Part shown: one piece after another, positions 6,296-6,403 of the stretch
Layout of the letters: the number at the start of each line of letters is the position of its first letter
Position numbering within the stretch: position 1 is the stretch's first letter
Assembly (NCBI GenBank): GCA_003501665.1
Contig: DNOQ01000209.1
Location: 1-6,403 of the forward strand
Direction of reading: 5' to 3'
DNA length: 6,403 bases
DNA from: Bacteroidales bacterium
Lineage (GTDB): Bacteria > Bacteroidota > Bacteroidia > Bacteroidales > VadinHA17
Made by a program: the position numbers and the translations under genes
The notes under the pieces: generated by a model
Database searches by the model: none
Seen by the model: the letters and a program-made list of their open reading frames with translations, nothing else
What the model was told of the DNA's origin: nothing

Positions 6296-6403
6296 TTATC
6301 TCTGTTTTATAGCTATCTCATCCTTATATCTTACAAATTCAATCTTATCATTTATAAGATATCTGTAAGTAACGTGTGTTTTAGTCCTTTGAGTACCCAG
6401 TGC
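6296..6403 (-). CDS. C-terminal end of an unrecognised protein, 5' part outside window
   Basis: From the right edge on the minus strand one frame stays open for 35 codons before TAA at 6298-6296; the other two minus frames stop within 17 codons. The peptide begins ALGTQRTKTHVTYRY and ends KDEIAIKQR. It is rich in Lys, Arg, Tyr and Ile, with alternating hydrophobic residues that suggest beta strands near the C-terminus. Its codon use resembles the neighbouring genes. I do not recognise the family from so short a piece. The orientation matches all other genes here. No good terminator follows it; the next 250 bases hold repeats. Confidence 0.5.
   Translation of the reverse strand, partial: ALGTQRTKTHVTYRYLINDKIEFVRYKDEIAIKQR

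Overview
The window looks like a piece of a Bacteroidota chromosome. The DNA is AT-rich with short AT-rich leaders and no clear Shine-Dalgarno sequences. Several matches to the Bacteroidota -7 promoter box (TAnnTTTG) lie upstream of genes. Ribosomal protein L31 is of the cysteine-free B type, and Lon is a full-length bacterial LonA. All supported genes are on the minus strand; long open frames on the plus strand are antisense shadows.

In transcription order (right to left): (1) 6403-6296, the last 35 codons of an unrecognised gene that enters from the right edge. (2) 6295-6042, a non-coding stretch rich in palindromes. It holds a CGTCATTGC...GCAATCC dispersed-repeat-like element, a three-arm CCGGGCTT/AAGCCCGG structure that can fold two ways, and a possible rpmE2 promoter. 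(3) rpmE2 (6041-5772), followed 21 bases later by a strong intrinsic terminator. (4) A leader of about 240 bases before lon, with three TTTGACA direct repeats spaced 21-22 bp apart and a good -7 box. (5) lon (5479-3017), with all catalytic residues visible. (6) A 198-base gap with a weak hairpin. (7) Two adjacent genes of the neutral/alkaline ceramidase-like metallohydrolase family: a complete membrane-anchored one (2818-1187) and a second one with a signal peptide (1105 to the left edge, cut off after 368 codons).

rpmE2 and lon are housekeeping genes that appear to be separate transcription units. The two ceramidase-like proteins are predicted to work outside the cytoplasm, either anchored in the inner membrane or secreted to the periplasm. 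Their substrate cannot be read from the sequence: ceramide-type amides are only the family label. The pair differs at key active-site positions in a complementary way. One keeps the second zinc-binding His but loses the active-site Ser; the other keeps the Ser but has Cys where that His should be. With the phased repeats in front of lon, this is the most interesting content. I see no defence system, insertion sequence, CRISPR array, tRNA or rRNA, and nothing that clearly amounts to a new biological system.
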